A stretch of DNA of 38,065 nucleotides from Pseudomarimonas arenosa (GCF_014841215.1 NZ_JACYTR010000046.1:1-38065), one strand, 5' to 3'. Shown: positions 29,690-38,065, numbered from the stretch's first letter. The notes: generated from the letters alone by a model not told the origin. Numbers and translations are program-made.

Positions 29690-32341
29690 TCAGGTGTCGC
29701 CGTGGATCGCCGCCAGGATTTGCTCGCGCATCCCGCGCCCCTTCTCATCGACCTTTTGCACCATGACGTACAACGCGCGCCCCCCGCTTCGCCGGGCCCA
29801 CAACTCGCCGACGTTGCGCTTCTCTTGCGAATCCTCGTTGCTGAATCGGTCGCCGCCCTTGTATTCCACCACCAGCCGCCGTCCGTCGTTCAACTCAACG
29901 ACGAAATCGGGGTAGGTGCGCTGCCGCGAGGTCGGCATCCAAAACTGATTCGGCGCGACCAGGTTGCGCACCCAAAACTTCACCTCGTCCAGCAGGTCCA
30001 CCACGCGCGCGCATTGAAACTCTTCGGCTTCGTCGCCGCGCCCGGTGCGCTCGCGCAAATCGCCGACCAGCGGGTAATAGTGTTTGTCGAAGCGGTACGA
30101 GCCCATGTAGGGATTGCGCGCCGGATACTGGCTGACATCGGCGGGATAGACAAAATCGTAGCGGTCGTCGTCGGGTGTCTCGATGACCGCCCCACCACCA
30201 AACAAGGTGTGTTGAAAGCCCGCCTTGTAGGCCTTGGCTTTCCCGAGCATCAGTTGCTCTTCGAGTTTGCGCCGCAAGACAAACTGCGCTTTCAGCAGTT
30301 GCGCGAGCGACCAACCTGTCTTGGTGAGCCCGTTCACCGCTTGCCGAATCCATTCGCGCAGCACGGGCTGACGAATGTTGGTCTCGCGGATCTCGTGGTC
30401 GAGCCAGCCCAACAAATCCGTGATGGAACGGTCTTGGGCAAAACCCGGCAAATAGAGCGCGGCATCATCCTTTGTCGCTTTGTACTCGACCTTCTGATTC
30501 TGCAACTTGATTTCGAAGGTCATGCTGTCTTCTTTCAAGCGCAGCGATGACAGGTCGGCCGGGTATTCGAGGGGGTCCCACGCGAAGTCTTCGTGGACGG
30601 CCCCCTCGTCCACCAACTCCAACTCGCCCTGTTCCATCATGCATAGGCGAGGCACACGGAAGACCAAGCCGCGCTGACTCGGTGCCTTGGTCATCATGAC
30701 CGCGACATGATGGCGGCGCATGGTGTCGCGCGCCTCGTCCTGCTTCTTGGGCGCCGCCGCGGCGACCAGGGCGTCGATGCTGGATTCGCTGACCTCACCC
30801 GTCACGGTGACCACGCCGCCGCGCCCTTCGTCGTTCGGGGTGAACACGATCTTGCCGCTGTCGCCTTCGGGAATGGATTCGAGGTCCGGCGCCTTGCTGA
30901 CCTCCATGCGTGTGACGGGCGGCTCGGGCTCCACCGCACCACCACCGGTCAGTTCCAGCGATCCGGACTTGCCGGTGCCTTCCGCTTCCCGCCGCACCGC
31001 GGACGCCGCTTCCAGCGGATTGAACCCAATCTGTTCCAGCGACCGGGTAAGTTCTGCCGCGGCCGTACCAAACGAGTCGCTGACCACATGGGCGTAGGCA
31101 CGGTTGAGTTCGTCTTGCCGCCGCAGGGTGGCGTAAGGCATGCGCAACACGCGACCCAACAACTGCTGCACATCCTTGTCGGAACGCACCTGCGCCACGC
31201 TGGCGAAGATATAGGCAAAGGAACAATCCCACCCTTCTTTCAGCGCTTGCTTGGTGATGACAACCTCGATGGGGCAATCCTTCGCAAAGAGATCCACCCC
31301 ATCCAACTCGCGCTGGTCTCCGGTGGCGATGGCGATGGCGGTTTCCGCCACTCCGTCGTCGTCAATCAGGTGTTTTTTGACTTCTTCAACCGTGGCGGCA
31401 CCACGGGCGTTTTCCGCTTGCACCAACAGAATCGGCCGCACGAAGTCGTCTTCCTTCATCGCGAGCGTGGCGAGCGTCTTGCGCCGTGCGACCGCGGACG
31501 AAATGGCGGCCCGCCAATCGTCGTGGTGCTCTTTCAGCAGAATCGGGAACTTGATCATGTGTTCCGTCTTCAACTCGAACGCGCTGACGCTCACCAGAAT
31601 GTTGCTGCTGCTGATGTCCGGCGTCGCGGTCAGTTCCACCACCGCAGCCGGCGACAACCGTTTATAGACCTCGTAGGACAGCGGCGTGGTCGCGTTGTGC
31701 GCTTCGTCCGTGATGATGAGCGGGCGATGGATGGCCAGCAGGTTGGCGAACGAATGCAGCGCCTTGCCATTTTCGCCACGCTCCAAGCCTTCAATGCTGC
31801 CAGACACCCCGCCAAAATGCGGCTCCAGGTTTTCGTTGTGCTGGTAGACCTTCCGGCCTTCGGTGTCGTTGACGCGCAGCGCCGCAACCGTGGCAATCAC
31901 CACACACACTTTGGTCCCAAGGTCCGCCGGCCGAATCTGCGTGAACTCGCCGATGTCGAACACGGTGACATTCCCGTTGAATGCTTCATCCAACTCAACG
32001 CGATACGGATGCCGCGCGTTCTTAAACGCGTCCAATGTCTGCTTCTTGATTTGCGTCGTGGGCACCAGCCAGAGCACGAGCGGATATTCACGGTCGAGAT
32101 ACGAGCGCCCGGCCACGCGAATGATATGCGCACCCATGACCGTTTTACCGCCACCCGTGGGTATGCGAAGACAGACATAGGGCACTTCGGGCAAACCGGC
32201 GAGCGGGCTGTACTCCGTCCGCAGACCGTCTTCCACTTGGTTAGCGAAGGCGGTGGCCGCGTTCGAGATGCGCGCCTCGTCGAAGTAGCGGGCCAGCGTG
32301 GCGATGGAACGCCTTTGATAGAGTTTCAGGTCGAGAGCCAT
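29690..32341 (-). CDS. res: Type III-like restriction subunit (SF2 helicase + PD-(D/E)XK)
   Basis: 883 residues. SF2 helicase core: Walker A PTGGGKT at 61-67, DEAH at 212-215, ATPDIS near 238-243, and the late motif QLLGRVLRMPYA. At the C-terminus a nuclease motif Y-P-D-F (D812) followed by V-V-E-Y-K (E826, K828) fits PD-(D/E)XK. This is the layout of Res subunits of type III enzymes, which translocate or diffuse on DNA and cut unmethylated sites with the Mod partner. Start ATG at 32341, 3 bp after the mod stop. Length is close to the family range (about 900-1000). Confidence 0.88.
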   Translation of the reverse strand: MALDLKLYQRRSIATLARYFDEARISNAATAFANQVEDGLRTEYSPLAGLPEVPYVCLRIPTGGGKTVMGAHIIRVAGRSYLDREYPLVLWLVPTTQIKKQTLDAFKNARHPYRVELDEAFNGNVTVFDIGEFTQIRPADLGTKVCVVIATVAALRVNDTEGRKVYQHNENLEPHFGGVSGSIEGLERGENGKALHSFANLLAIHRPLIITDEAHNATTPLSYEVYKRLSPAAVVELTATPDISSSNILVSVSAFELKTEHMIKFPILLKEHHDDWRAAISSAVARRKTLATLAMKEDDFVRPILLVQAENARGAATVEEVKKHLIDDDGVAETAIAIATGDQRELDGVDLFAKDCPIEVVITKQALKEGWDCSFAYIFASVAQVRSDKDVQQLLGRVLRMPYATLRRQDELNRAYAHVVSDSFGTAAAELTRSLEQIGFNPLEAASAVRREAEGTGKSGSLELTGGGAVEPEPPVTRMEVSKAPDLESIPEGDSGKIVFTPNDEGRGGVVTVTGEVSESSIDALVAAAAPKKQDEARDTMRRHHVAVMMTKAPSQRGLVFRVPRLCMMEQGELELVDEGAVHEDFAWDPLEYPADLSSLRLKEDSMTFEIKLQNQKVEYKATKDDAALYLPGFAQDRSITDLLGWLDHEIRETNIRQPVLREWIRQAVNGLTKTGWSLAQLLKAQFVLRRKLEEQLMLGKAKAYKAGFQHTLFGGGAVIETPDDDRYDFVYPADVSQYPARNPYMGSYRFDKHYYPLVGDLRERTGRGDEAEEFQCARVVDLLDEVKFWVRNLVAPNQFWMPTSRQRTYPDFVVELNDGRRLVVEYKGGDRFSNEDSQEKRNVGELWARRSGGRALYVMVQKVDEKGRGMREQILAAIHGDT

Positions 32342-32344
32342 GGG

Positions 32345-33868
32345 TCAGCGCGCCTTGATGTCGTAGGGGGTTTGGCGGAACGTGATGTTGCGTTCGGTCC
32401 GTTGCGCTTCGGTCAGCGCGCAGGCTTCGCCATAGATCACCTTGGGCCCTTCGTGCTCGGGCAGCGAACGCAACACGCGCCGCGTCAGCACATTGCCGCC
32501 CGCGGCGGATTTGTCGCCGAGAATGCCGTTGTACAAGAGATAGAACCCGACCCCTCGGTGCACGCCGAGAAAAACGTCTTTGCTGGCGCGCGTGGAGCGC
32601 GGCTCGCCGGTTTCGGCAAACCAAAGATGCGCGGCCAACTGCTCAAACTTGATGTCGGGGCGAATGTGCCCGTTCTCATCGAAGACCGGTGGACCAAGGG
32701 TGAAGAACTGGAAGCCACCGCCACCGGATTCGGGCCAGCCCACGGCTTCGGAAATGCCTCCTTGCTCGCCGTCCACGACTTTGGCGAGGCGTAGGTGGCA
32801 ATGGGTTCTGGCGTGCTCACCCATCTCCACACCGATCCACTTCCGGCCCATCTTGTGGGCCACGGCAGCGGTCGTGCCGGAGCCAAGGAAACTGTCGAGC
32901 ACCAGGTCGCCGGGCTTCGAGCCGATTTCGAGCACGCGCCTCATCAGTTTCTCGGGCTTTGGGGTGCCAAATACGTCTTCGCCAAACAAGGCGACGATCT
33001 CCTTTTTGGCGTCTTGCGTGTGCCCTGCCTCTTCGTAAGGCCAATAAGTCTGCGGAACCCGACCTTGCTTCACGTCCGACAAGAACCGCTTCAACGACGG
33101 CGCACTCGCCCCGTCCTTGCCCCACCAGATACGGTTGTCTCCATCCAGAGCGAGCAACTTGTCCTTGGATATGGACCAATAGCGCCCCTTGGGAGGCCCC
33201 GAGATCTCCCGCCCGCTCGGTGTCGTAACCGGATAAATGCCCAGACTGTACGAGTTGCGCGCCGACAGGTCGCTCGACTTCCACGGCCCACGCGGGTCGT
33301 TGTCGGGATTCTTGTAGGCGCGATCCTGCGCTTCGGTCCGAGGTACCGGATTGGGCGACCATTTCTCCGCGTCCTTCGCATAGACGAACATGTGGTCGTG
33401 ATCCACCGAGAAATGCCGCGCCGAGGATTTGGGCGAGTAGTTCTTTCTCCAAATCACATTGGCAATGAAGTTCTGTCGCCCGAATACTTCGTCGGCAATC
33501 ACTTTGAAGTAGTGCGCTTCGTTGTCGTCCAACGTAGTCCAAATGGACCCGTCCTCGGCCAGCAACTGGCGCAGCAGTTCCAAGCGCGGGTACATCATCG
33601 ACAACCATTGGGCGTGCTCCAGGTTGTCGTCGTAGTGCTCGAACGCGCTCTTGGTGTTGTACGGTGGATCGATAAAGATGCATTTGACCTGGCCGGCGTA
33701 ATACGGCAGCAGGGCCTTCAAGGCTTCCAGGTTGTCGCCCTGGATCAGCATATTCGGTGCGTCGGGATCGCCGTGGTGCAGGCTCTTCACGGGCTGCAGG
33801 AGGCGGAAGGGCGCGAGGGCGGCCTTGGTCAGGTCTTTTTCGCGCTCGTACCAGTTCAACAGGGGCAT
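32345..33868 (-). CDS. mod: Type III-like DNA methyltransferase (adenine-specific, Mod)
   Basis: 507 residues. Motif IV DPPY at 67-70, before the AdoMet motif DSFLGSGTT at 325-333: the beta-class N6-adenine/N4-cytosine order. The target-recognition stretch is the central part (about 140-300). The C-terminal third carries an extra segment after residue 360 that pairs with Res in this family. It is somewhat shorter than usual Mod (about 600-650). It should protect the element and host DNA at the recognition site. First gene of the mod-res-ankyrin operon; no strong ribosome site before the ATG at 33868. Confidence 0.88.
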   Translation of the reverse strand: MPLLNWYEREKDLTKAALAPFRLLQPVKSLHHGDPDAPNMLIQGDNLEALKALLPYYAGQVKCIFIDPPYNTKSAFEHYDDNLEHAQWLSMMYPRLELLRQLLAEDGSIWTTLDDNEAHYFKVIADEVFGRQNFIANVIWRKNYSPKSSARHFSVDHDHMFVYAKDAEKWSPNPVPRTEAQDRAYKNPDNDPRGPWKSSDLSARNSYSLGIYPVTTPSGREISGPPKGRYWSISKDKLLALDGDNRIWWGKDGASAPSLKRFLSDVKQGRVPQTYWPYEEAGHTQDAKKEIVALFGEDVFGTPKPEKLMRRVLEIGSKPGDLVLDSFLGSGTTAAVAHKMGRKWIGVEMGEHARTHCHLRLAKVVDGEQGGISEAVGWPESGGGGFQFFTLGPPVFDENGHIRPDIKFEQLAAHLWFAETGEPRSTRASKDVFLGVHRGVGFYLLYNGILGDKSAAGGNVLTRRVLRSLPEHEGPKVIYGEACALTEAQRTERNITFRQTPYDIKAR

Positions 33869-33913
33869 AGGGCGGCGTCCGTGTCCGTCAGAAGACTCGA
33901 TGATGCCAAAAAA

Positions 33914-33936
33914 GCCGGGCGGTCGGGCCGCCCGGC
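33914..33936 (-). terminator. Intrinsic terminator
   Basis: Perfect 9-bp stem GCCGGGCGG / CCGCCCGGC; on the minus strand TTTTTT follows. It lies just after the stop of the large ATPase gene (33965) and before the mod gene, separating the transfer and restriction operons. Confidence 0.9.
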
Positions 33937-33964
33937 ATGCTTGTGCGAAAAGTCACACACGAGC

Positions 33965-36952
33965 CTAGGCCGCTTCGGCCACCGGCTTGGCCTGGGCGTC
34001 CTGCTCCACCGGCTTCAACACCTCTTTCATGTCGAACACCGGTTTGGTCTCGATGACATCGCGGCGTGGCGATCCGGCGCGATTCAAGATGACCACGGCC
34101 TTGCCCTGGCCCGCGAGCAACGGCCATTCGTCCCGGCCAAAGATTTGGATATTTTTTACCCATCTCGCGCTGGCTTCTGGAAGTCGCAACACATGCCCCG
34201 CGCTTTGCCCTCGCCCCCCTCTCTCGCGCGTGGTGGCTTCGTCCACCCCGTACGAACTAACGGCACCGCCCTTCATCAAGTGGTTCAAGCCATCCTGTTC
34301 CACCGAAAGACTGCCGGCCTCACGCAGCCAGGCGGTGTCGTCGTACAACGCGCTGTCGCAATCGTAGACCGCGCGGCTTGCCAGTGTCTTGGCGGTCGTT
34401 CGGAAGGCAGGCACCAGGCTCTTCACTTCTTCCACCAGTCGCTCACCGTAGCCAACTTGATTGCTCACCCATTCGAGCGTTTCGTGCGAAGACATGAAAG
34501 CAACAGTGGACCGGAAGTTCCCGAGCAGCGTTTTCGCTTTGTCCCGACCCAACACCGCGTACAGCCCTTCAATCAACTGCGTCGCGTAAGTGCAACGCGC
34601 TCCGAGCGAACGACCGACGGGCAGCAACTCTTCGTCGGTGCGGTCGATGAGCGCCTGGCATTCATCGACCAGGATCAGCACATTGGCGTTGGGCTCATTC
34701 TTGCGCCAATCGCCGTCGCCGCCGCGTCGCTTGATGGCTTTGAAGACGCGCGCTTTCACCAAGGCCGAAATCGCGGTGCCCGCCTGGCCCCACATCGCCT
34801 CGGGCAGCGACACGCCCACGATGCCACCGCGCAAACATTGCTCAACATCCGCGCCGTGCTCGGTGGTGCACCAGTCCAACAACTCACGCCGTTCCATCAG
34901 CGGCGAGATCCAGTTGCTGAAAGTCGTCAGCATGCTGCCGCGCTCATCCGAGCCCATTGCCCTGACTGTGTTCAACGCCCACTGGATGGCCTGGTTCAGC
35001 GGTGTGCCCGCGATGCTGGCCTCGGGGTGCATCTTTCGCAAGTAATCGCAGCGCATTTGCACGAGGTCCGTCGGCGGCTCGGCGTCGGTCTTGGTGTCGG
35101 ACGGAATACGCGCGACATCTTGGGCGTACTGGTTGAGGCACGCGAGGGTCCAACGGCTGGTCGGATCTTCCGGCACCACCGAACGCATGGCCGACAGCAG
35201 CACGCCACAATGCTTCAAGTGCTGATAGGCAATGCCAAGAAAGTGTGCCCCGTTCCCACTTGGCTTCTCGCCCTTGGTGAACACATCGCGCAGGGTCTGC
35301 GCCACCTCGTTCGGGCTTAACCCCTCAATCAACCCAAGAGGCACGACCGGCGTGTTGTCGCCGGGCGTGGCCTCGATGAGCAAGTAGCCGGGAATGCCTT
35401 TCACTTCACCAGGCAAACTGCCCTTGCCATCGAGCACCAGCGCTCCACCCGCTTGGGTGTTGATCCAGTTCGCCAGGATGGGCCGCAAAATCGCGCTGGT
35501 CTTGCCCGTGCCGGTGGCACCGAACGCAAAGAGATGCGTGCTTAAATCGGCGGCGGACAGACCGACGGGCAAACCGATGTCCGGCGCAAACGCATCGCCA
35601 CGATGGGCAAGCGCACCCGACGCGATGCCAAGGCGAATGAAGGGGCTCGGGTCGTTGGCCGCCGCGATGGCTTGCTTCAAGCGGGCCGCTTTGTGCGACT
35701 GAAAACTCGTGCCGGTCAGCGTTTCGCCTGAATACTTCACATCACGCTTGGCAAGTTGGAAAACGCGGTTGCGGTGCTGGCGCTTCGCCCACAATGCGGG
35801 CACAAGCCCAATGCACGACGCCAGCAGCAGGAAGCCGAGACCCACGGGCGCCAGGGCCACGCCCACGACCGCCAGGGCCAACCAACCCACCCGCTTGAAA
35901 CTCTTAATGGGTTCTTCCTTGAACAGCCAGATGCCCGCCACCAGCATCACGCCTGCGGCCATCGCAAGAACGCTGGCGATACTGACGGCCACCGACAACA
36001 GTTGCGCAAAGGGCACGCCTGACAATGGCAAGGCCATCGACCAGGCGAGCAGGAACAAGGCTGTCAGGGTCGCAGAACGCCCTGTTTCGACCGGCGACAG
36101 CGCGCCAAGCGTGACCCGAAGGCCAATGGCGGTGGTCAACCAGCACACTATCGTCAGCGCGGCGGCCCCGAAGAGCACGGCCCATCCGGCCAGCGTCGGC
36201 CCGCGCGCAGGGTTCGAGTTCATGCCAAGAACAGAGAGCGCAGCCAAGGGCAGCAGTAGGCCGATACAGGCGACCAAGATCAAAGCAGGAAGAAGCATGA
36301 GCACAAGCGGTGTCGCCGGGCTCGGGGAAATGGAACCGAGCAGGTCTTCGGGCAGCATGCGACCGGAAAGCGACCGACCATGCGCATCTTGGAAGAACCG
36401 CGGTTGGGCGTCTCGGAGATCCGCGGGTATAGCGCGGCCATCGTCCAATCGCGATGGAACCTCGTGTCGTGAGGCAAGTTCCCACGCTTCTTGCTTCGAT
36501 GCTTGCGCCATCTCATCGAGCGGCGCATAGCGACCGAGTTGCCACGGCTTCAAGCCGCTTCGGCCGGCTTTCACCGCGCGGCGCAGCATCGGAACGACGA
36601 ACAGGGCCAGGATGCCAATCATCCCAAGGGTCATGACTTTGACCGGCAGGGAAGCGCCGGTAAAGCAAATCGCGACCGCGGTCAGCGCGATGAAGAACGA
36701 CGCGGACAACAGCGCCGCTTGTCTGGCAACCGCTTGGGTCAGAGACCGACGGAAGTGATCTTGCGCAAGTAAGAAGCGGCAAGTTTTGCCATCTTCCAAA
36801 TCGGCCGCCGTAGGCATGACACGGGCCGAAGGGACCGCGTAAAAATCCGGCGCGACCGGCAAAGGCAGGGCCTCAACCGGGGCAATGAAGCGGGCGCCGA
36901 GCCAGGTCAGAACAGCGCTCGGCAGGCGTTGGAAATTTTTGGACAGCGACAT
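33965..36952 (-). CDS. Large multi-pass VirD4/TraG-like ATPase
   Basis: 995 residues. The N-terminal 390 hold about seven membrane helices (near 78-99, 103-123, 213-243, 252-277, 294-316, 318-343, 355-388), many more than a normal coupling protein. The C-terminal half is an ATPase of the TraG/TraD type: Walker A GATGTGKT at 478-485, VLDGKGSLPG just after, Walker B LVDEC at 761-765. It may be a second coupling protein, as in IncI-type systems (TrbC-like), or a membrane-linked secretion ATPase. Start ATG at 36952 follows AAGGAG. It has a good element-type promoter and a terminator. Confidence 0.8.
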   Translation of the reverse strand: MSLSKNFQRLPSAVLTWLGARFIAPVEALPLPVAPDFYAVPSARVMPTAADLEDGKTCRFLLAQDHFRRSLTQAVARQAALLSASFFIALTAVAICFTGASLPVKVMTLGMIGILALFVVPMLRRAVKAGRSGLKPWQLGRYAPLDEMAQASKQEAWELASRHEVPSRLDDGRAIPADLRDAQPRFFQDAHGRSLSGRMLPEDLLGSISPSPATPLVLMLLPALILVACIGLLLPLAALSVLGMNSNPARGPTLAGWAVLFGAAALTIVCWLTTAIGLRVTLGALSPVETGRSATLTALFLLAWSMALPLSGVPFAQLLSVAVSIASVLAMAAGVMLVAGIWLFKEEPIKSFKRVGWLALAVVGVALAPVGLGFLLLASCIGLVPALWAKRQHRNRVFQLAKRDVKYSGETLTGTSFQSHKAARLKQAIAAANDPSPFIRLGIASGALAHRGDAFAPDIGLPVGLSAADLSTHLFAFGATGTGKTSAILRPILANWINTQAGGALVLDGKGSLPGEVKGIPGYLLIEATPGDNTPVVPLGLIEGLSPNEVAQTLRDVFTKGEKPSGNGAHFLGIAYQHLKHCGVLLSAMRSVVPEDPTSRWTLACLNQYAQDVARIPSDTKTDAEPPTDLVQMRCDYLRKMHPEASIAGTPLNQAIQWALNTVRAMGSDERGSMLTTFSNWISPLMERRELLDWCTTEHGADVEQCLRGGIVGVSLPEAMWGQAGTAISALVKARVFKAIKRRGGDGDWRKNEPNANVLILVDECQALIDRTDEELLPVGRSLGARCTYATQLIEGLYAVLGRDKAKTLLGNFRSTVAFMSSHETLEWVSNQVGYGERLVEEVKSLVPAFRTTAKTLASRAVYDCDSALYDDTAWLREAGSLSVEQDGLNHLMKGGAVSSYGVDEATTRERGGRGQSAGHVLRLPEASARWVKNIQIFGRDEWPLLAGQGKAVVILNRAGSPRRDVIETKPVFDMKEVLKPVEQDAQAKPVAEAA

Positions 36953-37000
36953 GGGGACTCCTTATTTATATATGGGGTAGTGCAAGGGGCTTGCGTAATC

Positions 37001-37028
37001 AAAGTAGACGAAGGGTCGCAACGCGCAA
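37001..37028 (-). promoter_or_regulatory. Element-type promoter: TTGCGC, 16 nt, TACTTT
   Basis: Minus strand AGCGCTTGCGCGTTGCG with TTGCGC at 37028-37023, 16-nt spacer, TACTTT at 37006-37001, 48 nt before the ATPase start. Lies just downstream of the stop of the Pro-rich protein gene (37062). Confidence 0.62.
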
Positions 37029-37061
37029 GCGCTTCGCGCGGGTGACAGAGATGCGGGCGGC

Positions 37062-37945
37062 TCATTCGCCGCCCTCGTCCTCCTTCGCCTGGTCCGCGTC
37101 TTTCTTGCCAAACTTGTCTTTTAGCCACCCACGCACCTTCCCCGGCTTCTTTGGCTCTTCGGCCGCGGCCTCCTCGCTGCTCGGCTTGGGCTTTCCGCGG
37201 AACAGGGCTCCAAGGTCCACCTTGACCCGCGTGGTGCCCCGACGGGTTTCCTCGGTGGTGATGACGCTCCGCTGGTCTTCCTTTGTGACCACCGGGGTGG
37301 TGCGTGGGGTTTCGGTGGTCGTCGGTGGGGCTTGTGTCACCGGGGCCACCATCGGTGGCTTCGGGTCAGCCTTGGGTGGCTTGACCGCACCGTTGTTCAC
37401 CACCGGTGCCACCGGCTTGCTTGGGGTGGTGACGGTGCGCTTCGGTGTCTCGCGCGGAACTTCGGCCGGCTTCGGGGAAACCGTGGGTGCAGTCGGGGCC
37501 TTCGGGGTTAATGAGGGCGACACGGATGGCGTCGGTGGTTGAGAGGACACCTCGGCGGGCTTTGGCTGCTCAATGCGTCCCGTAGGGGTCGGCAGGGGCG
37601 CCAAGTAGTCTTCGGGGTGCATCGGCCGAAAATGGTTGTCCTTGTCCCCCTTCGGGGAAACGGTGGGTGTTGCGGTGGCCTTGGGTTCACTGTTGCTGCC
37701 CACGGTGGTCTTGTGGACCAGGTAGGCGCCCATGGCGAGCACCATGACCACGCCGGCCCCTATGACCACCTTCGCACCACCGTTGCCCCCTGTTGGGGTG
37801 ATGCGGGGTGCTTGGGTGGTGCTTCGGGGTGCCACGGGTGACCGCGGCTTCGCCTGCGGCTCGGCATCGTGTTCGCCGATGGATGCGGTAGTGGCATGGC
37901 GGCGAACCTCTGCGCGGGCCTTGACGGCCGCGCTGGCGGCCTTAA
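37062..37945 (-). pseudogene. Pro-rich membrane protein, 5' end cut by an insertion sequence
   Basis: About 294 codons of a minus-strand frame survive. One membrane helix (VVIGAGVVMVLAMGAYLV) separates a short cytoplasmic part (AAVKARAEVRRHATT) from a long Pro/Thr/Lys-rich stretch and a basic C-terminus (RVKVDLGALFRGKPKP, GWLKDKFGKKDAD). The layout resembles VirB10/TrbI-type or TonB-like spanning proteins, but no domain is firm. At about 37945 the gene sequence stops at the left end of an insertion sequence; the frame stays open through it (AVYLKDETSLRCEEVFQQP is IS-derived) to the window edge. The natural start is lost or lies on the far side of the IS. Confidence 0.7.
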
Positions 37946-38065
37946 CAGGCTGCTGAAATACCTCCTCGCATCGTAAACTTGTCTCATCCTTCAGATACAC
38001 CGCTGGCAAGGAAGCCCGATGCGCGGAGCCGATGTCTTCATGGAGCAGTTGTTCACGGTCCGTAA
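37946..38065 (+). mobile_element. Left end of an insertion sequence (IS5/IS1182-like)
   Basis: CAGGCTGCTGAAATACC at 37946-37962 resembles the terminal repeat of many IS5/IS1182-type elements. A transposase-like gene begins inside at 38019 and runs off the right edge. The exact end base and target duplication cannot be set from one end. Confidence 0.6.
38019..38065 (+). CDS. Transposase, N-terminal fragment at window edge
   Basis: The frame starts MRGADVFMEQLFTVR and continues beyond the window. This matches the characteristic MRGAD-x-F-x-x-x-L-F-T-x-R start of transposases of the IS5/IS1182 type (DDE family). Only 15 codons are visible, so family placement rests on the start and on the terminal-repeat-like sequence before it. 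Confidence 0.6.
   Translation, partial: MRGADVFMEQLFTVR

Larger units (their letters stand above)
4330..38065. mobile_element. Integrative and conjugative element (left portion)
   Basis: The stretch begins at a tRNA-Lys 3' duplicate next to a tyrosine integrase and carries a MobF relaxase, a TraD-like coupling protein, a second VirD4/TraG-like ATPase, a type IV prepilin and restriction-modification genes, and runs off the right edge. Many of its operons share one promoter motif, which supports a single co-evolved element rather than piled-up insertions. Genes for the channel itself (VirB4/TraC, outer-membrane core) are not seen here and may lie to the right; if they are absent, the element would be mobilisable rather than self-transmissible. 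Confidence 0.85.

Noticed and set aside
30707-35320. Two very long plus-strand open frames (30707-32794, 695 codons; 32795-35320, 841 codons)
   Set aside because: They lie wholly antisense to the res, mod and large ATPase genes, which have clear family motifs. Their translations are His/Arg/Gln-rich and without motifs, as expected for high-GC shadow frames.
37946-38009. Natural N-terminus of the Pro-rich protein at the TTG near 38009
   Set aside because: This part of the frame lies inside the insertion sequence end (opposite strand to the transposase leader), so it is not the original start of the gene.
1-38065. CRISPR array
   Set aside because: No regularly spaced direct repeats of 24-40 bp with unique spacers were found; repeats are short, tandem or dispersed promoter motifs.

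Overview
The window joins a short stretch of ordinary chromosome (about 1-4329) to the left part of a large integrative and conjugative element (about 4330 to beyond 38065). High GC, the type of secreted proteins, short C-terminal tails of the form F-x-x-G-F-E and the overall gene style suggest a gammaproteobacterium of the Xanthomonadales/Lysobacterales. This is inference; the window has no rRNA or housekeeping marker that would fix the genus.

Chromosome: a ferritin-like diiron protein (minus), a Dph6-type ATP pyrophosphatase (plus), a secreted right-handed beta-helix protein (plus) and a small secreted protein (minus). At 4330-4374 lies only the 3' part of a tRNA-Lys(UUU) gene (minus strand, anticodon loop to CCA). 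Its 5' half is missing and element DNA follows, so this is the element end left by integration into tRNA-Lys. The intact tRNA should lie at the other end, outside the window.

Element, left to right: a tyrosine integrase overlapping a helix-turn-helix gene (candidate directionality factor); a cargo block of secreted or unknown proteins, an ankyrin protein and a trimeric autotransporter adhesin (6884-12402); a regulator-like HTH protein and small membrane protein; a minus-strand adhesin/pilus block made of two DUF1566 proteins, a coiled-coil protein, a LuxR-type regulator, a ribbon-helix-helix-like protein, a small secreted Cys protein and an 849-residue type IV prepilin carrying Cys-rich WxxW repeats (13247-20204); a 41-residue small protein; a MobF relaxase/helicase (20673-23513); a TraD-like coupling ATPase (23594-25645); a PD-(D/E)XK-like protein (25843-27063); an ankyrin gene and a gene of unknown role; a tightly packed mod-res-ankyrin operon (type III-like restriction-modification); a second, multi-membrane-pass VirD4/TraG-like ATPase (33965-36952); and a Pro-rich membrane protein whose 5' end is cut by an insertion sequence that runs off the right edge.

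How it hangs together: relaxase, coupling proteins and the prepilin form a mobility module; the mating-pair-formation ATPase and core channel genes are not in the window and presumably lie further right. At least ten transcription units of the element start with the same promoter-like motif (CTTGCGCGT, a 16-nt spacer, then a variable -10 box), often preceded by TGCnTGGGn. The chromosome part does not show it upstream of its genes. Two further regulatory signals stand out: a 21-22 nt motif repeated in front of the LuxR gene and in front of the DUF1566 operon, and a perfect 14-bp palindrome lying over the -10 box of the small secreted Cys protein gene.

Limits: all family calls come from motifs read by eye; no database search or structure prediction was run.
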